Below the pieces are notes generated by a model. That model was not told where the DNA came from, searched no databases, and saw only the letters and a program-made list of their open reading frames with translations. 64,000 nucleotides of DNA from Aricia agestis. Lineage: Eukaryota; Arthropoda; Insecta; Lepidoptera; Lycaenidae. The stretch is taken from the NCBI RefSeq assembly GCF_905147365.1, contig NC_056428.1, forward strand, positions 7,842,001 to 7,906,000. The letters run 5' to 3'. Below are positions 1-9,305 of this stretch, in pieces; position 1 is the stretch's first letter, and every line of letters begins with the position of its first letter. The position numbers and the translations under genes are program-made.

Positions 1-412
1 CTAATTTATTTATTAACTATCGATGAATATATCGATATACTTTTTTTCTTAGCATCCCTAATCGAATGAGTGGCACCATGGTGGCAAGAAGCATGCAAGA
101 AGTATAGCATAGACAATATTGTTTTTTTTTTCATTTTGGGGTCCGGAAGACCGTGGTCCTAGGAATTTGGATGCAGACATCATTAATAAAATAATAAATA
201 GATAGGTATTCAATAATCTGAATTGTGAACCCGCAACTTGGTGGAACAAGTAACAACATCAAGAGAGAGATGTACCAGGAAAGCCTCAAATCTCAATACT
301 GAAACAACCTAGAAAAGCTAATTCTGGTGCAAACGCACAGGGAGACCCAACCAGTATAAAAAAGTATTCTGTGGACCCAACCCCACACAGAGTACTTTAT
401 TATATATAGAAA
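1..412. other. AT-rich intergenic, no gene seen
   Basis: No convincing exon, hairpin or known repeat was seen here. The short reading frames contain no recognisable domain. The stretch ends where a Helitron-like repeat begins. Confidence 0.5.
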
Positions 413-720
413 TCCATACTAATATTATAAATGCGAAAGTATCTCTGTCTGTCTGTCTGTCTGTCTCGCTTTCACGCCAAAACTACCTAACCGATTGCAA
501 TGAAATTTTGTACACAGTTATTCTAGAGTCTGAGAAAGGACATAGGCTACATTTTGATGTGGGAAAATATCTTCCATGAAAATATCCAGTGGCCAGCGCT
601 CATCCCGGGGGTCCTGGGTTCGAGTCCCGCAGGCGGAACAAAAAGTTTTCAATGTTCCTGGGTCTTGGATGTGTATTAAAATAATATTTCAAAAATCTTA
701 AATATATTTTATGTATAATA
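413..720 (+). mobile_element. Helitron-like repeat, 5' end (Lep1-type)
   Basis: The copy starts TCCATACTAATATTATAAAT after an A, the 5' end seen in lepidopteran Helitron-like elements. It is followed by a (GTCT)n microsatellite near 440-465 and by the usual 'TTCACGCCAAAACTACC' and 'GAGAAAGGACATAGGCTAC' blocks. Near 617-629 is GGGTTCGAGTCCC, which resembles a tRNA B box, but no complete tRNA cloverleaf surrounds it. No CTAG 3' end was identified, so the right border is approximate. Confidence 0.7.
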
Positions 721-732
721 TTATAAAAAATC

Positions 733-1225
733 CAGAAATATATCGATGCAATGAAAATTTTAGTTCTAATGCGATTCAACAGAAGGCGTTTTATTTTTTA
801 CTTCATTGTAACATAGAACTAATCATACTTATAATTAGTTATTATGTTTTTGTTTATAGTTTTTAATACGTTAGAATAATATGTTTAATAATATTATCAC
901 TTGGTATAATAATAATCAATCTATCTTATCTTATAGAACTCCTACTGCATTTATAATATATTAGTAATGCATGCATTATGAATGAATGAATGAATGAATA
1001 TACTTTATTGCGCACATCACAGTTACAAACACACACATAAAATAAAGAACATATAAAATGAAGAGTTGACAACAGAAGGCGCTCTAAAATAAAGGAGTTC
1101 TAGTGTACCGTGTTGGCCTGTATTCCATCCAGAAAATATATCAATGCAATCAACATTTTAATTCTAATATATGAAAACAGATGGCGTTTTGTTTTTTACT
1201 TCATTATTGTAACATAACTAATCAT
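733..1225. repeat. Direct repeat pair flanking a 3'-tail-like insertion
   Basis: About 100 bp at 733-835 recurs diverged at 1130-1225; both contain a 'GGCGTTTT.TTTTTTACTTCATT' block followed by 'AACTAATCATAC'. Between them, near 980-1110, is (GAAT)n followed by ATACTTTATTG, which read on the minus strand resembles the A-rich tail of a lepidopteran LINE or SINE. The pair could be an old internal duplication or a repeat split by an insertion. Confidence 0.45.
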
Positions 1226-1242
1226 ACCTACTTTATTATAAA

Positions 1243-1734
1243 CTAGCTGTCCCGGTGAACTTCGTGTCACTTAAAAACCTTCCCTGGACTTCTACGAATG
1301 TTTTAAGTCTAAAATTAGCCCAATCCGTTCAGCCGTTCTCGAGTTTTGCGCTTAGCAACACATTCAACGACAACTAGCTGTTGCCCGCGACTTCGTTTTT
1401 TTAATTAACAGGTACATATAATATGGAGCTTATATAGCCTGTCAAGAAAGTCATGACAGGCGGTTTTTCTAAACGTAAATTTTCTAAAAAAAATCTAAAC
1501 ATAATCACGCTTATAAGGTGTATTTTTATTTTTTTTCTTTGTATTTTCACAGAGAACGCTTGTAACATTTTAAATATTGTCACCTTGCACATTTTTATCT
1601 CGAATTAATAAAGTTCTCATATATTGTTTTAGAATTTTCCCGCCTGTTGCTTGTTATTCATGAAGTTACTGGACCAAACAGTAAAAAATAATATAATGTA
1701 GGTTTGGTTACTATTAAAAAAACTGCCTTAAAGA
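1243..1734 (-). mobile_element. Helitron-like fragments, minus orientation
   Basis: Two CTAG ends appear in reverse, at 1243-1246 (CTAGCTGTCCCGGTGAACTTC) and at 1374-1377 (CTAGCTGTTGCCCGCGACTTC). Both are 3' ends of Helitron-like families abundant in Lepidoptera. No matching 5' ends could be assigned, so these are treated as fragments of at least two copies. Confidence 0.5.
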
Positions 1735-1779
1735 TTAGTTGTGTTCGTTTAATTTTTCAGCTGCGCATGGGCAGCTCTC

Positions 1780-1998
1780 GCGCATGGACTTTAGTTTATA
1801 GCCCGCGGTGTCAACAAAATTTGTGTCAAATTTAAAAACTTTTTAAAACCCTGGTAAGTGGTACCTCTCTTAGGGCCGCGCAGCGCGCTACACCGGAATG
1901 GCAGCGCTGAAAGTGCTCGCCTCGCCGCTGCCATTCCGGTGTAGCGCGGCCCTTAATTAATCAAAATACCCAAAAACAGCTGTGCAGTGTGCACATAA
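1780..1998 (-). mobile_element. Inverted Helitron 3' fragment next to an intact copy
   Basis: The stretch contains 'TTTAGTTTATAGC' and 'TGTCAACAAAATT' and ends with 'CAGCTGTGCAGTGTGCACA'. This is the reverse complement of the 3' third of the complete Helitron-like copy that begins at 1999. It is interrupted by the hairpin at 1871-1955. The result is an inverted arrangement of one repeat family. Confidence 0.65.
1871..1955. repeat. GC-rich palindrome (foldback insert)
   Basis: The left arm (TAGGGCCGCG..CTACACCGGAATGGCAGCG) and the right arm (CGCTGCCATTCCGGTGTAG..GGCCCTTA) are about 30 bp each, with a loop of about 19 bp. The left arm has a 5-bp insertion. The element is far more GC-rich than its surroundings and splits the inverted Helitron fragment, so it probably inserted later. 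Confidence 0.75.
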
Positions 1999-2629
1999 TC
2001 TATACTAATATTATAAATGCGAAAGTATCTCTGTCTGTCTGTCGGTCTGTCAGTCTCGCTTTCACGCCAAACTACCGAACCGATTGTAATGAAATTTTGT
2101 ATACAGATAGTCTAAAGCCTGAGAAAGGACATAGGCTACTTTTTTACTGAAAAAAGGGTTGCAAGGGGGTGAAAATGCGTAAATTTGTTCAAATTAAGTT
2201 AGTTCCAAAAATTCATAATAGATGGCGCCGTGCGTCTTCTACATCGCGCTGACGCTTGCTCAAAAGTCTTTCTATAAGAGGTGGTATCATCTTCCATCTA
2301 AGTTTCGATTTTTTTCGATTGTTGATCTATTCTACGGTAGGTATTAAATAACTCAGTACTTTATCTGTGCAGTGACGTAACCTTAAACCTATCAATGATA
2401 AATAGTTTATGGGTAAAGTTGTGTAATTGGGGGGCTAAATAAGCATTAAAATTTGGCATAAAATATAAAGTTTAATATAAAAATGAAATACTTATTGTGT
2501 GCACACTGGACAGCTGTATTGATTTAAGGGGTACCAGGGTTTTTTTATAAAAGCATTTGACACCAATTTTGTTGACATCGCGCGCTATAAACTGAAGTCC
2601 ACGCGGACGAAGTCGCGGGCAACAGCTAG
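1999..2629 (+). mobile_element. Complete Helitron-like element (Lep1-type, 631 bp)
   Basis: It starts A|TCTATACTAATATTATAAAT and ends GCGGGCAACAGCTAG|T, the expected A|TC..CTAG|T insertion signature without a target duplication. A GTCT-rich block follows the 5' end and 'ACGCGGACGAAGTCGCGGGC' precedes the 3' end. It has no helicase reading frame and so is non-autonomous. A closely related copy lies at 48789-49436. Confidence 0.85.
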
Positions 2630-2932
2630 TAGAGATATATCTCAACGGCCTAGACGGGAAACTACTAGTGGCGCCGTCTGATAGTAAGTGTTTGAACTCT
2701 GAACTACATCGTGTTTCGATTCAAGCGGCAGCCTACATACATATAAATAGCTATATATTTTTAGGTACCTATATCGAGCTATTCCTACTTACAATCGTAC
2801 ACATAAGAAAAAACAAAATAAAACACGTAAATGGTATTAGCTATTTATTTCTTCTTTGGTACAGACTTTTTGCCTTTTTGTACAAATCACATCAAAATAC
2901 TTAATACAAAGTTACTATCACACAATTTTCAG

Positions 2933-2992
2933 AGCACTAAAGAACGGGGAGAAGCCTTGGAGAAGCACAAGAAACGCAGGAAGCTCAACTAA
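2933..2992 (+). CDS. Possible terminal exon of an unidentified gene
   Basis: A splice-acceptor-like stretch (CACAATTTTCAG) is followed by an open frame of 19 codons to TAA, reading STKERGEALEKHKKRRKLN. The basic end resembles a nuclear or nucleolar localisation tail. Upstream exons would have to lie before the window or be hidden among the repeats at 413-2629; none was recognised. No AATAAA lies just downstream. The signal is short and may be chance. Confidence 0.3.
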   Translation, partial: STKERGEALEKHKKRRKLN

Positions 2993-4833
2993 AAGTTAAC
3001 ACACATGACACAGTTTATTATTGGGATAATTAAAAGGAACGGGATTTCAAGAAGAAATGATAACGCAATGTTATGGCAGACATTTTTCTTGTGATGACAG
3101 ATCAAATACTCAAATACATAGATCACAGAACACTCATACTCCTACGGGATGAAATCACGCATTGCCATCTATGTTTAAGTGTCGTAGTCTACTAGCGCTA
3201 CGTAATGCTACCAAATTATAAAGTCCGTTGTAGCATTACAATGCAATGCTTTTTGGTTGCTTCATTATTTAGCTTACTAATAGTAGTAAAATTTCCAGTT
3301 TCATAGTACCACAGGGGCCTGATCATTAACTTTGTCAAAACCTGAGCTAATCCGCGCAGCTCAGAAAACACTTGTAAAGTAAATTGTTCTTTTTTCGTAT
3401 CATAACAACTTTTACTTCTGAATGGTTGTAACCTGTAATAATTGTCTCTGAACTGGATTAAGAAATGTCAAACACAAACGTCAAATTTGACTCACGGAAT
3501 TGTTTTTTTTTTAGGAATTGAAATGGCTTAGCCATAACGACTAACGGAAAAATTGTAAATCAAGATGAAAATATAGTTTAAAAAAAATTGATATTTTTTA
3601 TTATAAAATATACTATTTTCTAATATATAACGTGGTCAATGTAGGAATAGTTACTTTTGCACCGATTTATTGTATTTAAAGGTTATTATTATAAATGTGT
3701 AAATGGTTTTATTTATATTTTTTTGGTATTTTATAAGCCCTTTATGAAAACACTGAGAAAATAACACTCCTTCATGTTTATATTATCACAAGCATGGCGA
3801 TCTAGAGGAGAAAGAATTCTTTGACATTGGCAACTAACTGAGTCGGCAATTAAAAAAAAGAAGAAGAAGGAGACAAAAAAAAAGATAATTAGATATTGTT
3901 ATTAAGTTTATAGAGATTATGTTATATGCAAGAAATTGATAAGTTTATTATATCCTATACCTATTTGATACCTACGCTAAATAATCTACCATAAAAAAGT
4001 CTTAGAAATGCATCAAACTTGTGGATTACAATTACATGCATTACAACAGAATTGATGTCATGAGTTGAACATAGTTTGTTGAACTTGAACTCATTCTTGA
4101 ACACCTACGTTTTTTTGAGCTTTCAAATAGGTATTATTGTAACATAAACAGGCAATTTATAAGTTTAATAATCCCCTTTTCGTGCCTTGTAAGGCATTTG
4201 ACATTATTAGTATTGTGTACGCTGAACCAAATATTTTTCAGGATAAAGGATGATTGCTAACACTGAGATACTATAAGTACTACATTTTATAATAAAGAAT
4301 TGCAAGTGTAATGATGACAAAGTCCTAGGAAGATAATATATATTCACTCAAAAGCTTTAATTAAAAGAAATTTAATAAATACTCGTTTTTAAATGTTTTT
4401 TCATTTATTTTCTCACTTAAATATACCTACCTTAGATACATATTCATACACAGCTTTCATCAATAGGTACTATATTTGTCTTACATCTTATTATCAACCT
4501 AGTATCAGATAGGCAAGTGGTAAATCTCTTTTATATTATACTTATAAAAATATTTATACAGCGGAAATCTTAAACAAGGTCTTGTCACTTAAAATCAAAG
4601 AAGATGAATCAAATATCCCTTGTGTAAATATTAATTTATTATTATTAATGGAGTTCAAATACAAACTTTTGATGAAAGATAAAAACAATATTATAATTTC
4701 AGACTTTTATTTGGCAAACCAATAACAATTAGAAACTGCATTGCAAGTTGCAACTATGGGAAATTGCCTGGGATATCTCAGACAGAGAGCGGTCAAGGGT
4801 TTTGTGTTCTTTGTGTTGTATTATGTTGTAGAA
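2993..4833. other. AT-rich intergenic, nothing recognised
   Basis: No coding exon, terminal repeats or tandem structure was seen in this 1.8-kb stretch. It contains short A/T runs only. Confidence 0.4.
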
Positions 4834-4835
4834 TG

Positions 4836-4873
4836 CCTCCCGTGTGAGTATCTCTATATACTCACACAGGAGG
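4836..4873. repeat. Short hairpin
   Basis: CCTCCCGTGTGAGTA and TACTCACACAGGAGG form a near-perfect stem around a 7-base loop. It sits just upstream of the tandem duplication and has no obvious gene context. Confidence 0.55.
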
Positions 4874-4981
4874 AGTTCTGAATGTGTCAGAATTGCTCCT
4901 CAGTCACCAACGCAAATGCTTCAACGCATGACCACTCTGTCTGATAGGTCCCTAAAACGACCACATCTTTTTAAAATGTAT

Positions 4982-6150
4982 AATACATGAGGACTTACTA
5001 AAGTCCTCATGTATTTTAAATTTTAATGTAATAATATAAAACTAATATTATTATTATTGAGGTACAAAAGTATTTTTGGTAATAATAATATAAGTTCCAA
5101 TGAAAATATTATGTTTTATGAACAATAAGTATGTTTGTTATGCAATTTTTGTTGTCTTTTTGGAAAAAGTACTATAAGTAATGTAGGATTATATTTTTGA
5201 GTTTTAGTGACTATTCCCATTGTATATTATATCATATTGTAGTCAAGAGAAGTTATAAATGAAAAAGTGCATATGAGAATTTAGCTAATTTGGATTTTAT
5301 ATTATCAATGATTTAACTTTTCTAGTAGTTTAGGTGTATGTGTGTGTGTTAATATTTATTCGTGAATATACATGAATCTAAAGTTTCAAAGGTTGTGTTG
5401 TCAAAATTCTTGTTATTGAGAAAGTAATACCTTTGAATTTACCTCTTTGGTGCAGCGTTTATCATGCATGGTTTACAAGGAAATAGTTTGTGAAATAACA
5501 CAAAGACCTACTGCAATCAAAAGATTGTACGAAATGCTCCTAAGATAGGTTCCTAAGAAGTACATAGTAAGTCCTCATGTATTTTAAGTTTTAATTTAAT
5601 ATAAAACTAATACTTACTTATTATTATTATTGAGGTAAGTACAAAAGTATTTTTGGTAATACATAATAATATATGTTCCTATGATAATATTATGTTTTAT
5701 GAACAATAAGTTCCATATGTTTGTTATGCAATTCTTATTAAGTAAGTCTTTTTTGGAAAAGTACTATAATGTAGGTTTTTGTTTTTGAGTAAAATTTAGT
5801 GATTTACACTATTCCCATCATATAATACCATATTGTAGTCAAGAGAAGAAGTTATAAATGAAAAAGTGCTCATATGAGAATTTAGCTAATTGGGATTCTA
5901 TGATATTATCAATTATTTAACTTTTCTATTAGTTTAGGTGTGTCAATGTTTATCCGGAGCATGTTATACATACATCTAAAGTTTAAAAGGTTGTGTTCTG
6001 AAAATTCTTGTTAAAAGTAAGTACTTAATATTGAATTTACCTCTTTGGTGCAGTGTTTATCATGCATGTACCAAAATACTTCAGGTTTACAAGGAAATAG
6101 TTTGTGAAATAACACAAAAACCTACAATGCAACTATAAGATTGTACCTGT
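4982..6150. repeat. Tandem duplication, unit about 570 bp
   Basis: Sequence from about 5001 ('AAGTCCTCATGTATTTTAA') to about 5530 recurs from about 5570 to 6150 in the same order. Shared landmarks are 'GAACAATAAGT', 'TTGTAGTCAAGAGAAG', 'GAATTTAGCTAATT', 'TTTACCTCTTTGGTGCAG' and 'GGAAATAGTTTGTGAAATAA'. The copies differ by many substitutions and small indels, so the duplication is old. Its left edge contains a short inverted repeat (AATACATGAGGACTT / AAGTCCTCATGTATT). No coding frame is shared. Confidence 0.8.
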
Positions 6151-7178
6151 AGGTTTTTGGTGAAAATTCATACTTGTTTTAAAGTAATTATACACAACAC
6201 TTGTGTTCCTTATACCTTGTATGTGTTTCTTGTGTACTAAATCAATGCAGTCTTAGCTCATCGCACAAATGCAAACCTTATTGTTGACTAGACATATAGG
6301 TATATTGTACTAATATACTACACCTCACTTATGTTATTATTCTGAAACCTCACTAACACTAATTGGATTACTAAGGTCTCTACGTCTTTACTTATGTATT
6401 ACTTCGTGATTAACTTGAGAATACTTAATCGTTTTCCAAAAATTTGGACACTTCGAATGTTTAGTTTTTTGGTTTTAATAACGAATTATTTTCACTAAAA
6501 TATATGCTATAGACTAAAATATAACTTATTAAGTAACTAACCAACTAAATAGCAATATAATTTAAGACTAAAAAGTATGTAATATTAATAAATAAAATTA
6601 CTAAAATGAAAACTATTCAGTAAAAGCTACTCGTTGGTTGGTGTTTATTGAATTGCTGTATTTGACGTAAAAGCAAGCGAGCTTATGTCAGAAGTGTTGT
6701 CATGATACCAAATGATACGAAATTATTACTCAGTTAACAATGGAGAAGTGAGTTTTGTGTCACGTGACCACTGACTGGCTGGAAAATAGAGGTCATGGTA
6801 CCAAAATGCGAGCCAGTCAGTATTCTGGCTGGCTTTAAGAGCTCATGATAGAGGGGAGTACTTTATTACATAGTACTAAGATTGTCGACCCTGCAACCCC
6901 AGATAAACTGGGAACATGGGGTGGACTCTTGGGGTGGACAAATTACAAAGAAGAGATTTAATAAATATCATAATAATAATTATGCATAACTTTCGATTTC
7001 AAAAGACGTGGCGTGGATAATGATATAATTATTATTTATTACCTTTATAAAATTAAAAAAAAAAAAGTCAAATATGACATGAATATGACTGCAGCCATCA
7101 ATGACTTTGATAGACAAAAATAGCAGACGTTAACAAGAACGAGAGAAATTTTTACTAAATGAATATTTTATATCAGAA
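6151..7178 (+). promoter_or_regulatory. Upstream region of the FIT-like gene
   Basis: This AT-rich stretch must contain the promoter and 5' UTR of the gene starting at 7179, but no TATA box or initiator can be assigned with confidence. No repeat family was recognised in it. Confidence 0.3.
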
Positions 7179-8267
7179 ATGACTACTCGAGGCCCAATTA
7201 AAAATTCTCGAATGAATTTCAAATTTCAAAATGAACCGGCCGAACCAAAAGGTACAAAACCCATACGGGAAGCATCATCTATAATAGAAGTTTTCATTCT
7301 AATGATTGTGCACATTTGCAAGAAGATACTATTTTTTGACACCAACTTAAAAATAGCCATCTATTTGGGAGCTCTATTTTTGCTATCCCTCATAGCTGAT
7401 ATTCTTACCTTCCCGAAAACCTATTTTTCAAGAAGTGACAATATGTTTAACCAATACTTTGTGAAAATAGGTTGGTTTTGGACTTTATTTTTAACTGTAC
7501 CGTACGTGTTACTGACATCGTATACTATCTGCTGTGGTAGAAGAAAGCTTATTATTACAAGCCATTTGATGAGACTTTTCATAGCTACCATATTTTGGTA
7601 TACATGGACAACAGTTTTTAATGTTATAGAAACTAAATATGGACGTTGTAACTCTATCAAATTCACTGATAAAGTGTCTTGTTTGAAAAATGGCCATTTC
7701 TGGAATGGATTCGACATATCTGGCCACTGTTTCATTTTAATATATTCAAGTTTAATATTAATTGAAGAAGCAAGAGCAATAAATGGTTGGGAAAGGATCA
7801 AAGATTATATTAGAGATGAAAACCATGCAAGAAGTCTAAATGACAAAACTGCTAGCATTAATCCACTTAAGAATCTTAATACAGATGATTTAAAAACTTT
7901 GAAAACCTTATATGAAAAATATACTCCATATGTGAGAGCATTACTTATATCTATTTCAATGCTTCAATTGTTGTGGGATGTCATGTTGGTGTCTACTATT
8001 TTGTACTATCACATTATGGTTGAAAAATTTGTTAGTGGTGTCATAGCAATTCTCACATGGTTTGTAACTTATAGAGTATGGTATACCATACCTAATGTAT
8101 TGCCGGGTTTGCCAGGACAAGGAATATTTAAATACAATTTTGACAAAGTAAATTCAACAAACATCGCAAAGCGTAAGAGATCTAAGGTATTAAATGGTAA
8201 ACATTTTATGGGTATGCCAATTAATACTAACCAAGAGGTAGAGGAACCACCAGAAGAAGTGAAATGA
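7179..8267 (+). CDS. Fitm: FIT-family protein (fat storage-inducing transmembrane)
   Basis: This intronless gene encodes 362 residues. FIT proteins are multi-pass ER membrane proteins needed for lipid droplet budding; FIT2 has been described as an acyl-CoA diphosphatase-like enzyme. The sequence shows several hydrophobic segments (about 57-75, 97-118, 132-150, 184-196, 252-275, 284-300). The family signature FDISGHCF has its first conserved histidine at residue 183, and a second histidine lies in YYHIM at residue 278, inside hydrophobic segments as expected. The segment between them (about 197-250) is polar and longer than in vertebrate FIT2. The tail is basic, then acidic. The start is the first ATG of the frame. 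The protein is longer than vertebrate FIT proteins (about 260-290). It converges on the GDAP1-like gene. Family identity is secure; the FITM1/FITM2 split is not applicable in insects. Confidence 0.93.
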   Translation: MTTRGPIKNSRMNFKFQNEPAEPKGTKPIREASSIIEVFILMIVHICKKILFFDTNLKIAIYLGALFLLSLIADILTFPKTYFSRSDNMFNQYFVKIGWFWTLFLTVPYVLLTSYTICCGRRKLIITSHLMRLFIATIFWYTWTTVFNVIETKYGRCNSIKFTDKVSCLKNGHFWNGFDISGHCFILIYSSLILIEEARAINGWERIKDYIRDENHARSLNDKTASINPLKNLNTDDLKTLKTLYEKYTPYVRALLISISMLQLLWDVMLVSTILYYHIMVEKFVSGVIAILTWFVTYRVWYTIPNVLPGLPGQGIFKYNFDKVNSTNIAKRKRSKVLNGKHFMGMPINTNQEVEEPPEEVK

Positions 8268-8274
8268 TACTGTT

Positions 8275-8280
8275 AATAAA
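8275..8280 (+). terminator. Polyadenylation signal AATAAA of the FIT-like gene
   Basis: A canonical AATAAA lies 8 bases after the stop codon. This would give an unusually short 3' UTR, and other A/T-rich candidate signals follow, so the site actually used is uncertain. Confidence 0.45.
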
Positions 8281-8718
8281 ATATTTCCTTATTTAGTTAG
8301 TTTACAAAAAGGTGACTGGAACTAAGTTTGGTATTAAATATTTAAGCAAAGATGGTTTTATAGATGTTATTGTTAAATGGTTTGTTTTGGTTGCTTATGA
8401 ATTAAAAAAGGTAATTATTATTGTAAATTTTTCTCAATAACATTTATTACAAAACTTGGGAATATTAATGTTTAGATAAATCAATTAAACAAATGTGTAA
8501 CTTGGTTCAATATATTTATTTATATTTTAAAACTTTCCATAAACATTACATAATTTCTGTTAAGAGTGTGTTGAGTGAGCTATATTTTATCTTAAATCAA
8601 ACATTGAGTTTGCAAAAAGACAAAAGTTTGTTATCTTAATCTGGAAATCTACATGACATCATTTTATAAATGACAAAAATGTTGGAAGGTTGGAGATGTT
8701 ATCACACTGGCTTAGCCC

Positions 8719-8850
8719 CAATTTCACCAACGACTGTTAAAGTTAACGCCGGAATTAGTATCACATTACCTCTTTCGATTTTCATATGAATGAAAGAGAA
8801 GACATTACATTTTAACAAGCTGTTAACACTAACAGACGTTGGTGAAATTG
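8719..8850. repeat. Small inverted-repeat element (MITE-like)
   Basis: CAATTTCACCAACGACTGTTA at the left end matches the reverse complement of TAACAGACGTTGGTGAAATTG at the right end, giving imperfect termini of about 20 bp around 90 bp. It lies between the converging FIT and GDAP1-like genes. No target duplication was identified. Confidence 0.6.
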
Positions 8851-9305
8851 AAAGTCTCCAATAAAATGTATTCTTGTAATTAAATCTTACAATATTTGGT
8901 CCCTTTAACACTTCAATATCACAACATGCTTTAATGCATTTTTTACCTAAATATATCAATATGTACAATCACGTGTGATAGTATTTAAATACATTTAATA
9001 AATTAATATTTATTACTGTTTTTATATTGTTACACTATCTTATAATACTACTTTGTAATTTAAATATAATACTCTTTTTTAATACTGATTTGTTTCATGT
9101 TATACTTTATAATAATAGTCATATTCTACAGGGTGTCTTATATTTTACTTTTTCCTGACATGTTTTTCTCTAAAAACATTCAGTGATGAAAAAGTGCAAC
9201 AGTAAGACCAATTTTTTAACTCTACTCTAATTTTATATCTGAAAGCAAATGAAATTAGTTGTCGGTTCAAATTTTAGCTGCCATGCTAACAAAATATTTA
9301 AATAA

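Noticed and set aside
610..635. tRNA gene suggested by GGGTTCGAGTCCC
   Set aside because: Only the B-box and T-arm-like part are present. No acceptor stem, D arm or anticodon arm could be folded, and it lies in a Helitron-like repeat.
4757..4850. Possible small gene starting MGNCLGYLRQRAVKG
   Set aside because: The frame soon ends, has no splice sites or known domain, and runs into a hairpin and tandem repeat.
7421..7801. 126-residue minus frame inside the FIT-like gene
   Set aside because: It is antisense to a well-supported membrane protein, with no domain of its own.
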